Origin: Jeotgalicoccus sp.
Lineage (GTDB): Bacteria > Bacillota > Bacilli > Staphylococcales > Salinicoccaceae
Length of the DNA: 64,000 bases
NCBI GenBank assembly: GCA_003513765.1
Contig: DONT01000001.1
Span: forward strand, 43,927-107,926
Direction of reading: 5' to 3'
Shown here piece after piece: positions 18,561 through 27,400 of the stretch (positions are counted from its first letter, which is position 1; every line of letters starts with the position of its first letter). The position numbers were made by a program, and so were the translations under genes. Below the pieces are notes generated by a model that saw only the letters and a program-made list of their open reading frames with translations, was not told the origin of the DNA and made no database searches.

Positions 18561-19340
18561 ATGAGTACTACAGCAACTGAAACAAAAACAATAAAGCTAA
18601 GTATTAAACGCCAGGAAAATCCGGAAGCTAGCGCTTATTGGGAAGACTTCGAAATTCCATACCGCCCGAACATGAACATCATCAGTGCGCTTATGGAAAT
18701 TCAAAGAAACCCGGTTAACTCAAAAGGCCAAAAAACAACTGCAGTTACTTGGGACGCAAGCTGTCTTGAGGAAGTCTGCGGTGCATGTTCAATGGTCATC
18801 AACGGCAATGCGCGCCAGTCATGTACTGCGCTTGTTGACCAGTACCAGCAGCCGATTAAATTAGAACCAATGAGCACTTTCCCTGTAGTCAGAGACTTAC
18901 AGGTAGACCGTTCATTTATGTTCGATAACTTAAAACGTGTTCAAGCGTGGGTGCCAATTGATGGTACATACGACCTTGGACCAGGACCAAGAATGCCTGA
19001 GAAACAGCGTCAGATTGCTTATGAATTATCTAAATGTATGTCATGCGGCGTTTGTTTAGAAGTTTGTCCGAACGTTAACGACAAATCTAAATTCATGGGT
19101 GCAGCACCAATTTCTCAAGTACGCTTATTCAACCTTCACCCGACAGGCAGCATGTCTAAGAACGAAAGACTTGATGCACTAATGGGTACAGGCGGAATCG
19201 CAGAATGCGGAATGGCGCAAAACTGTGTTGAAGCATGTCCAAAAGGAATTCCTTTAACGACATCAATCGCAGCAATGCAGCGCGAAACAACATTCCACAT
19301 GTTCAAATCATTCTTCGGCAGTGACCACGAAGTAAACTAA
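18561..19340 (+). CDS. sdhB: Succinate dehydrogenase iron-sulfur subunit
   Basis: A 259-residue electron-transfer subunit with three Fe-S clusters. The [2Fe-2S] site is CLEEVCGACSMVIN plus a following C (near 69-93). The ferredoxin-like half shows CMSCGVCLEVCP (near 159-169) and CGMAQNCVEACPKGIP (near 212-226). The ATG follows AAGGGGATGG with a longer than usual gap. It ends the operon with a strong terminator. Confidence 0.96.
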   Translation: MSTTATETKTIKLSIKRQENPEASAYWEDFEIPYRPNMNIISALMEIQRNPVNSKGQKTTAVTWDASCLEEVCGACSMVINGNARQSCTALVDQYQQPIKLEPMSTFPVVRDLQVDRSFMFDNLKRVQAWVPIDGTYDLGPGPRMPEKQRQIAYELSKCMSCGVCLEVCPNVNDKSKFMGAAPISQVRLFNLHPTGSMSKNERLDALMGTGGIAECGMAQNCVEACPKGIPLTTSIAAMQRETTFHMFKSFFGSDHEVN

Positions 19341-19359
19341 TACTTTTATTATGATTTAG

Positions 19360-19391
19360 GCAGGATCCCCGTTGCGGGATCCTGCTTTTTT
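19360..19391 (+). terminator. Terminator of sdhCAB
   Basis: GCAGGATCCC / GGGATCCTGC perfect 10-bp stem with a 6-nt loop and six T. Confidence 0.94.
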
Positions 19392-19431
19392 GTATTTTAT
19401 AATGGCTCATTTGATGGCTTTATTTTTTTTG

Positions 19432-19625
19432 GTGATAATAAGTCGCTGCTTTAGTCTTGAGTTATCACTGTTTATGCCGCTTTTGGTGATAAGTCGCTGC
19501 TTTAGTCTTGAGTTATCACCATTTATGCCGCTTTTGGTGATAAGTCGCTGCTTTAGTCTTGAGTTATCACCATTTATGCCGTTCTTGGTGATAAGTCGTT
19601 GCTTTAGTCTTGAGTTATCACGCGT
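19432..19625 (-). repeat. Tandem array of 51-bp hairpin repeats (array 2)
   Basis: Four units with AGTCGCTGC-type anchors at 19441, 19492, 19543 and 19594, exactly 51 bp apart. Each unit is 36 nt bounded by GGTGATAA ... TTATCACC plus a 15-nt spacer (ATTTATGCCGCTTTT). Read on the minus strand the spacer is AAAAGCGGCATAAAT, which aligns with the AAAAGGGTCRTNAAA spacer of the array at 8496; the 36-nt parts also share scattered positions. Same family, opposite orientation. The open reading frame through it exists only because 51 is a multiple of three. Confidence 0.92.
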
Positions 19626-19732
19626 TTGGACTTGCTTATAATCAAGATTGTGATTTTCAGGGCGACCTTGCTCATTTTAGTTGTCAAAATAAGCAGGAAC
19701 CAACTCACTCTAATAAATGTTGTGATTTCGCA

Positions 19733-19934
19733 ATGATTATGAGATTAACTTATTCAATTATAGGTCTCGCAATAACAGAAGCTCTGCTGGTTACCTCTTT
19801 TATTCAACAACCCAATAGGAAATACTTTGTATTTTATAATGGTAGTTCTTGCAGCGGCAGCAATAATTTTTACCATCACTGGAATCAGAGCCCGCCGGAA
19901 ATTAGAGAAGGAATTTAATAGGAAGTTTCATTAA
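19733..19934 (+). pseudogene. Possible frameshifted two-helix small membrane protein
   Basis: One frame from ATG 19733 gives a hydrophobic helix (TYSIIGLAITEALLVTSF) followed by QQPNRKYFVFY. A one-base shift at the TATAATGG near 19837 opens a second frame with VVLAAAAIIFTITGIRARR and a charged tail ending at 19934. Together they read as a small two-helix membrane protein. No good ribosome site is seen for either start. It could instead be a single 31-residue ORF from ATG 19839, or a chance pattern. 19626-19732 and 19935-20070 hold nothing recognisable. Confidence 0.3.
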
Positions 19935-20086
19935 AGAGGCGATAAATTTATCGTCTTCTTTTAATTTTCGACATGAACGAAGATTAAAACAGCCGTCGGA
20001 ATCAAGCCATTCTGTCCATCTTCCTATTTTTTTCTTTCGATTTACGTTATTATATTTGTAAAGGATTTTTAAGGGGACTGGCAACT

Positions 20087-20530
20087 ATGTATGATGAGCA
20101 GGAGACTAAATCAATTGAAAAATCATTGCGCTACATTGCATCGCACGTCAGGGTGAACGGCAGGGAGATATTAAAGCATCACGATATTTCGCCGCTGCAG
20201 TTTGTTGCGCTGCAATGGGTGGGCGACAAGGACGGTATTACGATTGGCGAACTTGCGAACAGACTTTACCTGGCGCATTCGACGACGACGGATATTGTCG
20301 ATAAGCTGGAGGCCGGCAATTACGTGAGGCGTGATCGTTCTGATAAGGATAAACGCCTCGTGCTTGTCAGCATGGAGGATAAGGGCAAGGAAATTATTCA
20401 AAAAGTCATCGACAAGCGTATCGATTATATTGCGAAGATTACCCAAAACCTGAGCGAAGAGGAACGGGACATTCTTCCCGCTGCCCTGGAGCATGTTCTC
20501 GCAGAAAGCGAGCGTATTAATTATGAATAA
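20087..20530 (+). CDS. MarR family transcriptional regulator
   Basis: A 147-residue winged-helix dimeric regulator. The wHTH spans residues 45-105: ITIGELANRLYLAHSTTTDIVDKLEAGNYV is the helix-turn-helix and RRDRSDKDKRLVLVSM the wing. AAGGGGA precedes the ATG. It overlaps murI by 8 bases. Bacillus subtilis has a MarR gene (ysmB) in the same place before racE, so the pairing is old; the ligand and targets are unknown. Confidence 0.88.
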   Translation: MYDEQETKSIEKSLRYIASHVRVNGREILKHHDISPLQFVALQWVGDKDGITIGELANRLYLAHSTTTDIVDKLEAGNYVRRDRSDKDKRLVLVSMEDKGKEIIQKVIDKRIDYIAKITQNLSEEERDILPAALEHVLAESERINYE

Positions 20531-21332
20531 ACCGATAGGTATTATGGATTCGGGCGTCGGCGGATTAACGGTAATGAAAGAAATTATCCACGCGCTGCCC
20601 GGCGAAGAAGTATATTATTTTGCGGACAGCCTGAATTGCCCGTACGGACCGAAGCGTCAGGATGAGGTTAAAAACTACACAAAGGAAGCTGTGCAGTTTT
20701 TAATCGATAAAGGCGTGAAAGCCGTTATTATTGCCTGTAACACGGCGACAGCAGCGGTTATGCCGGCATTAAGAGATGAAATTGATATCCCTGTCTACGG
20801 TGTCATTAACCCGGGCTCGCTCGGCGCACTTCGTAAGAGCGATAACAACGAAATACTGCTTCTGGCGACTGAAGGTACGATAAAATCCGGCGCATATGAA
20901 GCAGGTATTTTAAGTTTCGATAAGGATGTTAAAATTCATAATCTGGCATGTCCGGAGTTTGTGACTCTTATAGAGAGCCTGGATTATGAAAATCCGGCAA
21001 TTACAAAAACAGCGGTCAGAGAAAAACTTGCACCCTACAGAGATACAAAAGCGGATACAGTCATTTTGGGCTGTACGCATTTTCCTATTATCGAAAAGTA
21101 TATTGATGAGTTTTTTAAGGGAGAAAAACATATTATTGATGCAGGATTTGAGACGGTGACGATTGCACTGGTGCAATTACATAAGAAGAAACTGCTGACA
21201 GCAAATAACAGCACACCGCACCACCGGATTTTTATCCACGGTGAAAACAATACTTTTGAAAAAGTAATGAACAGCTGGATTCCAAACACCCTATACAGCG
21301 TCGAAAATATTTTATTACAGGAGACTTACTAA
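20523..21332 (+). CDS. murI: Glutamate racemase
   Basis: A 269-residue cofactor-independent racemase making D-glutamate for peptidoglycan. Both catalytic Cys motifs are intact: Cys72 in ACNTATA and the second in LGCTHFP (near 184). DSGVGGLTV lies at residues 9-17 with the Asp-Ser pair. The start at ATG 20523 inside the marR end is preferred over an upstream frame extension because homology begins at MNKPIGIMDSG. One-base overlap with the next gene. Confidence 0.95.
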   Translation: MNKPIGIMDSGVGGLTVMKEIIHALPGEEVYYFADSLNCPYGPKRQDEVKNYTKEAVQFLIDKGVKAVIIACNTATAAVMPALRDEIDIPVYGVINPGSLGALRKSDNNEILLLATEGTIKSGAYEAGILSFDKDVKIHNLACPEFVTLIESLDYENPAITKTAVREKLAPYRDTKADTVILGCTHFPIIEKYIDEFFKGEKHIIDAGFETVTIALVQLHKKKLLTANNSTPHHRIFIHGENNTFEKVMNSWIPNTLYSVENILLQETY

Positions 21333-21922
21333 TGACAAAAATAGTGATAGCGAGCGGCAATAAAGGTAAAATCAACGACTTTAAAGCAATATTTGAAGAC
21401 TTCGAAGTTGTCGGTATTAAAGAAATTCTGCCGGAATTTGACGTTGAAGAAACAGGCACGACATTCAGAGAAAACGCGATTTTAAAATCCGAAGCAGCAG
21501 CAGAAGCATTAAATTTACCGGTAATCAGTGATGATTCAGGGCTGTCTGTTGAAGCACTGGAAGGCAGACCGGGCGTTTACTCAGCACGCTATTCAGGAGA
21601 AAATGCGACTGACGAAAAGAATAACGAAAAACTGTTAGAAGAATTAAAAGGCATTGAAAACAGAGCAGCGTACTTCACGTGCGTGCTGGCTTTATCGATT
21701 CCCGGTGAAGAAACAATTACTTATGAAGGTACATTAGCAGGCGAAATCCTGACTGAACCGCATGGCAGTGCAGGCTTTGGCTACGATCCTCTGTTCAAAA
21801 CGCTGAAAGGAATTTACCTGGGTGAGATTACTTCTGAAGAAAAAGGGGAAATCAGTCATAGAGGGAAAGCGCTTGAAAAGTTAATGAGTGATACTGAAGT
21901 ATTCAATAAGTTGAAAAAATAG
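21332..21922 (+). CDS. rdgB: XTP/dITP pyrophosphatase (RdgB/HAM1 family)
   Basis: A 196-residue house-cleaning NTPase hydrolysing ITP, dITP and XTP to monophosphates. Motifs: IVIASGNKGKINDFK at the N-terminus, ISDDSGLSVEALEGRPGVYSARY (near 67-90) with metal-binding Asp, GSAGFGYDPLF (near 147) and SHRGKALEKL (near 174-183). Tightly linked to murI, the same order as racE-ysnA in Bacillus. Confidence 0.94.
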   Translation: MTKIVIASGNKGKINDFKAIFEDFEVVGIKEILPEFDVEETGTTFRENAILKSEAAAEALNLPVISDDSGLSVEALEGRPGVYSARYSGENATDEKNNEKLLEELKGIENRAAYFTCVLALSIPGEETITYEGTLAGEILTEPHGSAGFGYDPLFKTLKGIYLGEITSEEKGEISHRGKALEKLMSDTEVFNKLKK

Positions 21923-21934
21923 GGGGATTCACAG

Positions 21935-22420
21935 ATGAAAGTTTTAGTCATTAGTGATAATCACAGTGAGAAAAATATCTTAACTGAAGTATATGACACG
22001 GTAAAACCTGATGCAGCGATTCATTTAGGCGACAGCGAATTTCCGTACGATGATCCTGAAATGGAGAAATATTTGCGCGTAACTGGTAATACCGACCGCG
22101 ATGATAACTATCCGGAAACAGGCTTGCTGGAAGAAGCGGGCATGTTCTATACGCATGGCCATCTGTTCGGTATTAAATCAGACCGCAACACGCTGGCAGA
22201 AAAAGCAGCTGAAACAGGTGCTAAATATGCATTATACGGGCATTCTCATGTAGCGAAAATCGAGAAAGTGCAGGGTGTCTACGCGATAAACCCCGGCAGC
22301 ATTACATCTTCACGAAATGAATATCCTGAAAGTTATTTAGTCATTGATACGGATGCAAAAATCGCATCTTACTACAGCCGTAAGCATAAACTGATGGATG
22401 AATTTAACCTCGACAACTAA
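21935..22420 (+). CDS. YfcE/MJ0936-family metallophosphoesterase
   Basis: A 161-residue calcineurin-like phosphodiesterase, orthologous in position to Bacillus ysnB. The five metal-ligand blocks are visible: ISDNHSEKN (N-terminus), HLGDSEF (near 31), VTGNTDRDD (near 49), YTHGHLFG (near 71) and YGHSHVAKIEKVQGVYAINPGS (near 99-120). Physiological substrate unknown. GGGG precedes the ATG; it continues the marR-murI-rdgB operon. Confidence 0.9.
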   Translation: MKVLVISDNHSEKNILTEVYDTVKPDAAIHLGDSEFPYDDPEMEKYLRVTGNTDRDDNYPETGLLEEAGMFYTHGHLFGIKSDRNTLAEKAAETGAKYALYGHSHVAKIEKVQGVYAINPGSITSSRNEYPESYLVIDTDAKIASYYSRKHKLMDEFNLDN

Positions 22421-22438
22421 AAAGGGGACTGAAACATC

Positions 22439-22978
22439 ATGAAAATTAAAATTGATGACGAGCTTGAACTAAAACAAGTTCAGTCACATGAACACCAGGA
22501 AATGTATGAGCTTGTCGATCAGAACAGAACCCAGCTGCGCGAATGGCTGCCGTGGGTGGACTATATGTCAGCGCCGGCGCAGTATATCCCGATTATAAAA
22601 GATTGGGTTGAAATGAACGACGCCCATGAAGCACTGACGCTCGGGGTGTATTATAAAGGGGAGCTCGCCGGCATGTGCGGCTTCAACAGAATTGTCGGAC
22701 TCAGCCGGCGCGCTGAGATTGGCTACTGGCTGGCAGAAGAATATACCGGCACAGGCATCATGACGAAAGCCGTAAAAGGATTAATCGATTACGGCTTTAA
22801 CGAGCTCGGCCTGCACCGGATAGAAATCATTGCAGGTACAGAAAATAAAAAGAGCAGAAAAATTCCCGAACGGCTGAAATTTACAGAAGAAGCGGTTATG
22901 AAAGATTATGAATATTTATACGACCATTACCATGACTGCGTACTTTATCGGCTGTTAAAAACGGACTGGTTAACGTAA
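22439..22978 (+). CDS. GNAT acetyltransferase, RimL/RimJ-like
   Basis: A 179-residue acetyltransferase of the ribosomal-protein-serine type. The acetyl-CoA fold is seen in LGVYYKGELAGMCGFN, RRAEIGYWLAEEYTGTGIMTKAVKGLIDYGF (the P-loop-like Q/RxxGxG region is TGTGIM) and LHRIEIIAGTENKKSRKIPERL, where the usual N.KS...LEK.GF ending is altered to KSRKIPERLKF. Substrate not predictable. Last gene of the murI cluster by spacing (18 bases). Confidence 0.85.
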   Translation: MKIKIDDELELKQVQSHEHQEMYELVDQNRTQLREWLPWVDYMSAPAQYIPIIKDWVEMNDAHEALTLGVYYKGELAGMCGFNRIVGLSRRAEIGYWLAEEYTGTGIMTKAVKGLIDYGFNELGLHRIEIIAGTENKKSRKIPERLKFTEEAVMKDYEYLYDHYHDCVLYRLLKTDWLT

Positions 22979-23012
22979 AATTAACATTATATTAAAAAAA
23001 CCAAAAAATGCA

Positions 23013-23042
23013 TTGACTTTATATATGCATCCTGGTTATAAT
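23013..23042 (+). promoter_or_regulatory. Promoter of tRNA-Arg(TCT)
   Basis: TTGACT at 23013-23018 and TATAAT at 23037-23042 with an 18-bp spacer, 18 bp before the tRNA. Confidence 0.8.
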
Positions 23043-23060
23043 AACTATTGTGTTAATTAA

Positions 23061-23134
<74 letters not shown>

Positions 23135-23148
23135 TCAATGTTTAAAAG

Positions 23149-23191
23149 ATAAGCTCCTGCATCTGAAAATGATGTGGGAGCTTATTTTTTT
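23149..23191 (+). terminator. Terminator after tRNA-Arg(TCT)
   Basis: ATAAGCTCC / GGAGCTTAT stem extended inward by GCATC / GATGT, then T7. Confidence 0.88.
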
Positions 23192-23310
23192 CGCTTTTAA
23201 AAAATGAATGTTAAAATTGTAAATATTCAATATCATTTATAAGACTGAATAATTTATGTTTACAAAGTATGATTCCTCTTTATCAGAATTACATTAAAGG
23301 AATGATTAAT

Positions 23311-23832
23311 TTGAAAATAAAAACGATAGAAGAAAAAGATTTTATTACGGTAAAAAATTTAATAACCGATGCATTTACACACGATGAGCTTGGCTATAAC
23401 GGCGAAGCGGAATTAGTCGCTAAAATAAGAACGACCAAAGAATATATAGCTGGATTAGAAGTAGTCGCTGAAGACGAAGGAATACTTGGATACGCTCTGC
23501 TCAGTGAAGTTTATCTGAAGAATCAGCATCAGCAATATACCGGACTGGTACTCGCACCCATCGCGGTAAATCCGGACTCTCAAAAAAGTGGCGTAGGGAA
23601 GATCTTAATGAATGAGCTGGAAAAGAGAGCGAAGACATTCGACTACGGCTTTATAAGTATTTTAGGTCACCCGGAATACTACACTAAATTTGGCTATGAA
23701 CCCGCGAGCAAATATAATATCAATTCGCCTTATGAAGGCATTCCTGATGAAGCATTTATGATTAAGGAAATTAAAGATGATTACTTAAAAGATAAAGCAG
23801 GCACTATTCAATACTCTGAAGCATTTAATTAA
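23311..23832 (+). CDS. GNAT family N-acetyltransferase (YhbS-like)
   Basis: A 173-residue acetyltransferase. The fold is complete: LVLAPIAVNPDSQKSGVGKILMNELEKRA is the acetyl-CoA P-loop region (near residue 83-111), and FDYGFISILGHPEYYTKFGYEPASKY is the typical YhbS-type end of the core. The start is most likely TTG 23311, 10 bases after AAAGG; the ATG at 23302 is only one base from that site. Stands alone between two tRNA-Arg genes. Confidence 0.85.
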   Translation: MKIKTIEEKDFITVKNLITDAFTHDELGYNGEAELVAKIRTTKEYIAGLEVVAEDEGILGYALLSEVYLKNQHQQYTGLVLAPIAVNPDSQKSGVGKILMNELEKRAKTFDYGFISILGHPEYYTKFGYEPASKYNINSPYEGIPDEAFMIKEIKDDYLKDKAGTIQYSEAFN

Positions 23833-23886
23833 AAACAAACCTCTTATTTCAAAACAGAAGTGAGAGGTTTGATATAATAAAACCAG

Positions 23887-23960
23887 GTCCCGGTAGCTCA
23901 GCTGGATAGAGCAACGCCCTCCTAAGGCGTAGGCCGCGGGTTCGACTCCCGCCTGGGACA
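23887..23960 (+). tRNA. tRNA-Arg, anticodon CCT
   Basis: A 74-nt cloverleaf: acceptor GTCCCGG / CTGGGAC with one G-T pair, anticodon stem ACGCC / GGCGT with loop CTCCTAA (CCT, reads AGG), T arm GCGGGTTCGACTCCCGC, discriminator A, no encoded CCA. A TATAAT at 23873-23878 lies 9 bp upstream. The 5' half is almost the same as that of the TCT tRNA at 23061, so the two are probably duplicates. Confidence 0.97.
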
Positions 23961-23974
23961 TCAGTTAAATTTTT

Positions 23975-24030
23975 AATCCCGTTAAATCACTTATAAAAGT
24001 TGGTTTAACGGGATTCTTCATTTTTAGTTA
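23975..24030 (+). terminator. Terminator after tRNA-Arg(CCT)
   Basis: AATCCCGTTAAA / TTTAACGGGATT perfect 12-bp stem with a 17-nt loop, then TCTTCATTTTT. Confidence 0.82.
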
Positions 24031-24092
24031 TAGATATCTAAAGTAATCATTATATTTTTATGTCCGAAACGTTTGCTGATGTATTTTTTGTA

Positions 24093-24126
24093 AATTAAAA
24101 GACCCGGCTTATTCATGCGGATCTTT
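24093..24126 (-). terminator. Minus-strand terminator of the tiny ORF at 24136-24216
   Basis: On the minus strand AAAGATCCG / CGGGTCTTT (one G-T pair) with an 11-nt loop is followed by TTTTAATTT, 10 bp downstream of the stop at 24136. Confidence 0.7.
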
Positions 24127-24135
24127 AAAAATATA

Positions 24136-24216
24136 CTATTTGTTACTCTTTTCTTTCTTAGAAAGATATAAAGAATATACAAGGGTCAATAACGCTAAAA
24201 CAAATACTAATTCCAC
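24136..24216 (-). CDS. Possible 26-residue single-helix membrane peptide
   Basis: Minus-strand ORF from GTG 24216 encoding one hydrophobic helix (VELVFVLALLTLVYSLYL) and a basic tail SKKEKSNK. AAAGG lies 12 bases upstream (24229-24233), a promoter-like pair about 35 bp further, and a terminator 10 bp after the stop, so a whole miniature transcription unit can be read. Size and layout (helix plus lysine-rich tail) resemble type I toxin peptides and other small membrane regulators, but no named family is recognised. The long ribosome-site spacing is a weakness. Confidence 0.45.
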   Translation of the reverse strand: MELVFVLALLTLVYSLYLSKKEKSNK

Positions 24217-24248
24217 AATATCACTTTTCCTTTTATATTAATTTTAAT

Positions 24249-24277
24249 ATAGCACAGATTTTCTTTATGCTAGTCAA
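24249..24277 (-). promoter_or_regulatory. Candidate minus-strand promoter for the tiny ORF
   Basis: On the minus strand TTGACT (24277-24272), 17-bp spacer, TGCTAT (24254-24249). The -35 is good, the -10 is weak; a TATATT overlaps it at a 20-bp spacing. Confidence 0.4.
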
Positions 24278-24487
24278 TAACCGCCCAACTATCTAATTGA
24301 TAGTCTATTGCCAGAGGATTGCAATTTGACTGCATCATCAGCAAATAAAATGGCCTTTTCCATAGTATTTAAATTTCGATGAAATTATTCACAATATCTA
24401 AAGTTTTTATTAAATTTTGTTAATTCCAACAATTCGGCTTTCAACTCTATTATACTAAGTGAGAATACACTTTTATGGAGGTCAAAC

Positions 24488-27400
24488 ATGAAATACAAAA
24501 ATCGTTTAATTATTCCTACACTCGTTTCGACGAGTCTGCTTGCCTCAACGGTGGTGGCTAATGCAGAAGAAGTTGAGCAGAATGAACAATATTCTGGTCA
24601 GAGCACAGAAGAATACGCGGTTAATGATGAAACTTCAGAAAAAGAATTAGACTTTATTGAATCAGAAGAAGCATCCGAAGAAGCAACTGAAGATGAAAAG
24701 TCAGAAGACGACAGTGAAGAAAAAGAATCCGAAGAAGCTGACGAAGAAACTGATGAACTTGAAGATTTAGAAGAGACTGAATCAGCAGAAGCTGAAGAAG
24801 TCGTTGAAAATGAGTTAGATGAAAATAATATTGAAGAAATGGCAGAAACGCCGGCAGAGATTGTTGAGGAACCTGGAGAAAACGAACAGTCTGCAGAAGC
24901 GCCAGTTGATGAAACAGAAGCAGACGAGACAGCAGAAGAAGTAACTGAAGAAGCTCTCTTAGAATCACAGGAGCAGGAAGTTGAAACTGAAGTTGCAGAA
25001 CCGGCTGAAGAAGTAGTTACTGAAGAATCAGTGGAAATTTCTGAAGAGGTTGAAGAATCTGCGGAACAGCTTACAGAAAGCGAACAGAGTACAGAAACTT
25101 CTGTCGAAGTCACTGATGAACCTGTTGAAGCAGAAGAACCAGAAGTCACGGCACCAGCTGAAGCAGTCGACGAGAACGCTGTAGATGAAATGGAAACTGA
25201 AGAAGTTACAACTGAGTCCGTAGAAAAAACTGCAGAGAGCGAACAGAATTCAGCAGCTAACAATAAAGAAGATACTACTGCTGAATCAGACGAAGCATCT
25301 GTAGAGACGGTTGAAGCCGAAGTCGAAGAAACTGAGAGTCCTCAATCAGAAGAAGCTACATACAAATATAATTTTGAATCCATGGAGCAGGAGCTGCAGA
25401 CTTTATCTGAAGAGGAACAAACTGCATTTTTAGAAGAGAATGCCGATAACATTGAAGTAGACGAAGAGATGCTCAACAGTTTAGCTGAAGGTCTTGCTGC
25501 AGAGAATGAAGAATTAAATGCAGAGGAAATTGCTGCTGCAACTGCAAGCACGATGAGCACTATGTCATTATCTGAGGCGATTACTGACATTAACCAATAT
25601 ATCGCTGACAATAACTTTGAGGTTGCCGAAATTCAGTACGATTATATACCTGGACTGCCTGAATATGACTATCATTCTGATTACGGCAGGGAGCCGGAGA
25701 ACGGTGAGGTAGGAAAACCTAAAGGTGTCGTGCTGCATGATGTGGGTAACGACAATTCTACAATACATGGTGAAATCAGTTATATGTCACGTAACTGGGA
25801 GAACGCTTTTGTTCACGCCTTTGTAGATGCTGATAATATCATCCAGGTGGCAGATACAGATTACCTTGCCTACGGTGCAGGTCCATATTCAAACGATTTG
25901 CATATGCATGTGGAATTGGTCCGTCATGATAATGCGCATGACTTTGCGAAATCGATTAACAACTATGCAGACTATATTGCGAATTTATTGTACAAATATA
26001 AATTGCCTGTAGTCAGTGCAGAAGAAACAGGTGAAGGAACATTATTCTCTCACGTTGCAGTGTCAAATCATTTAGGTGGGACGGCTTCACCTGACCCGTA
26101 TGAATACTTTGCACGTTTTGACTACGAGTATAACGATGTAATTAACTTAATCACTAATCGCTATAACGACATGTACAATAAGAACACTGCGCCGCAGATT
26201 TCTATGCCAATTGAACAAGGCACAACAGACCTGCTGGCTGAAGTTAATACAAATAACTCAGGTCTGTATGAAAGTGTTACGGACGTTAGAACTAAAAATG
26301 CAAACGATCTTTTAGGTCAGCAGTTCCGTGTCGTCAGAACAGCGACTTACAACTATGATGATTACTACCTTATTGAAGACGAGAACGGCGTTTCACTCGG
26401 CTGGATGTATGCGGGTGATTTAACGACAACGGAATATGTACCGGAAGTTGAAAACGATGAAGATCTCAAGGAGCCGAAACCGGAAGCACCGGAAGTTCCC
26501 ACAGAGCCCGAGCTAGAAGAATCCGATGACACTGCTGACGAAGAACAAGCGCCAGAAGATGAACAGCCTCAGGATGAAGAAGACATAAATACTGGAGTTG
26601 AAGAAGGTTCTGATGAGGAATCGGATGATTCGACTGGCGAAGAACAAACGGAAGAACAACCTGCAAAACCGGCAAATCCTGAAACGCCTGAGGAAGCAGC
26701 TCAACCTGAGGATGATGCTCCTGAAAATACCGACAAGACAGATAACAGTACTGAGGAGTCTGCAGAAGAATCAGCAGGTAATGGAAATCAGGAAGAACCA
26801 GCAAATACAGACACTTCTGAATCTGCTGATGATGTAGAAGATGAATCTAATAATGATAATCCGGTAGAAGAAAACAGCAATGAAGAAACTGATGACTCTG
26901 ATCAGGAATCGACAGAACAAGAAGCGGAAGTTTCAGATGACAATGCTGAAAGTGCTGAGGACACGACTCAGGATTCAGAAGAAAATGAAGAACCAACTGT
27001 ATCAGAGACAACTGAAGATGGAGAAGTGTCATCTTCTCTAGTAGACTCTGCGACGGGAGTCAGAGTTGTGAGTGCAACGGATGAACTTGATGGAAAATCT
27101 ATAGTCGTTACTGTGATGAATCCTTCAAATGCAATTGGTGCAGCGCATGATTTATACGACATTCATATTCTTGATGAAAATGGATCACTCTACAGTTTGA
27201 ATAATCCGGTGACAGTGTACTTGCCTGCAAATGGTTATGTATCCAATGTTTACTACTTGGGTGACATCGGTGAAACCTTAGAAGCGGTGAACTACACAAC
27301 AGCAGATGGCTATGCAGTGTTTGAAGTTAACAGCTTCAGCCAGTATGCGGTGGTTTATGGCAACGAGAATGAAGACAATACAACAATCGCGCCAGTTACA

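Noticed and set aside
19372..19641. 89-residue ORF with repeated ISRCFSLEL units
   Set aside because: It is the translation of the 51-bp array (a multiple of three), starts inside a terminator and has no ribosome site.
19610..19918. Intact 102-residue protein
   Set aside because: The N-terminal part overlaps the repeat array and is Cys/His-rich noise; only the central hydrophobic part looks protein-like.
24598..25263. 221-residue Ser-rich minus-strand ORF
   Set aside because: Antisense of the Glu-rich tract of the LPXTG protein; GAA/TTC complement makes long open minus frames. No start signals.
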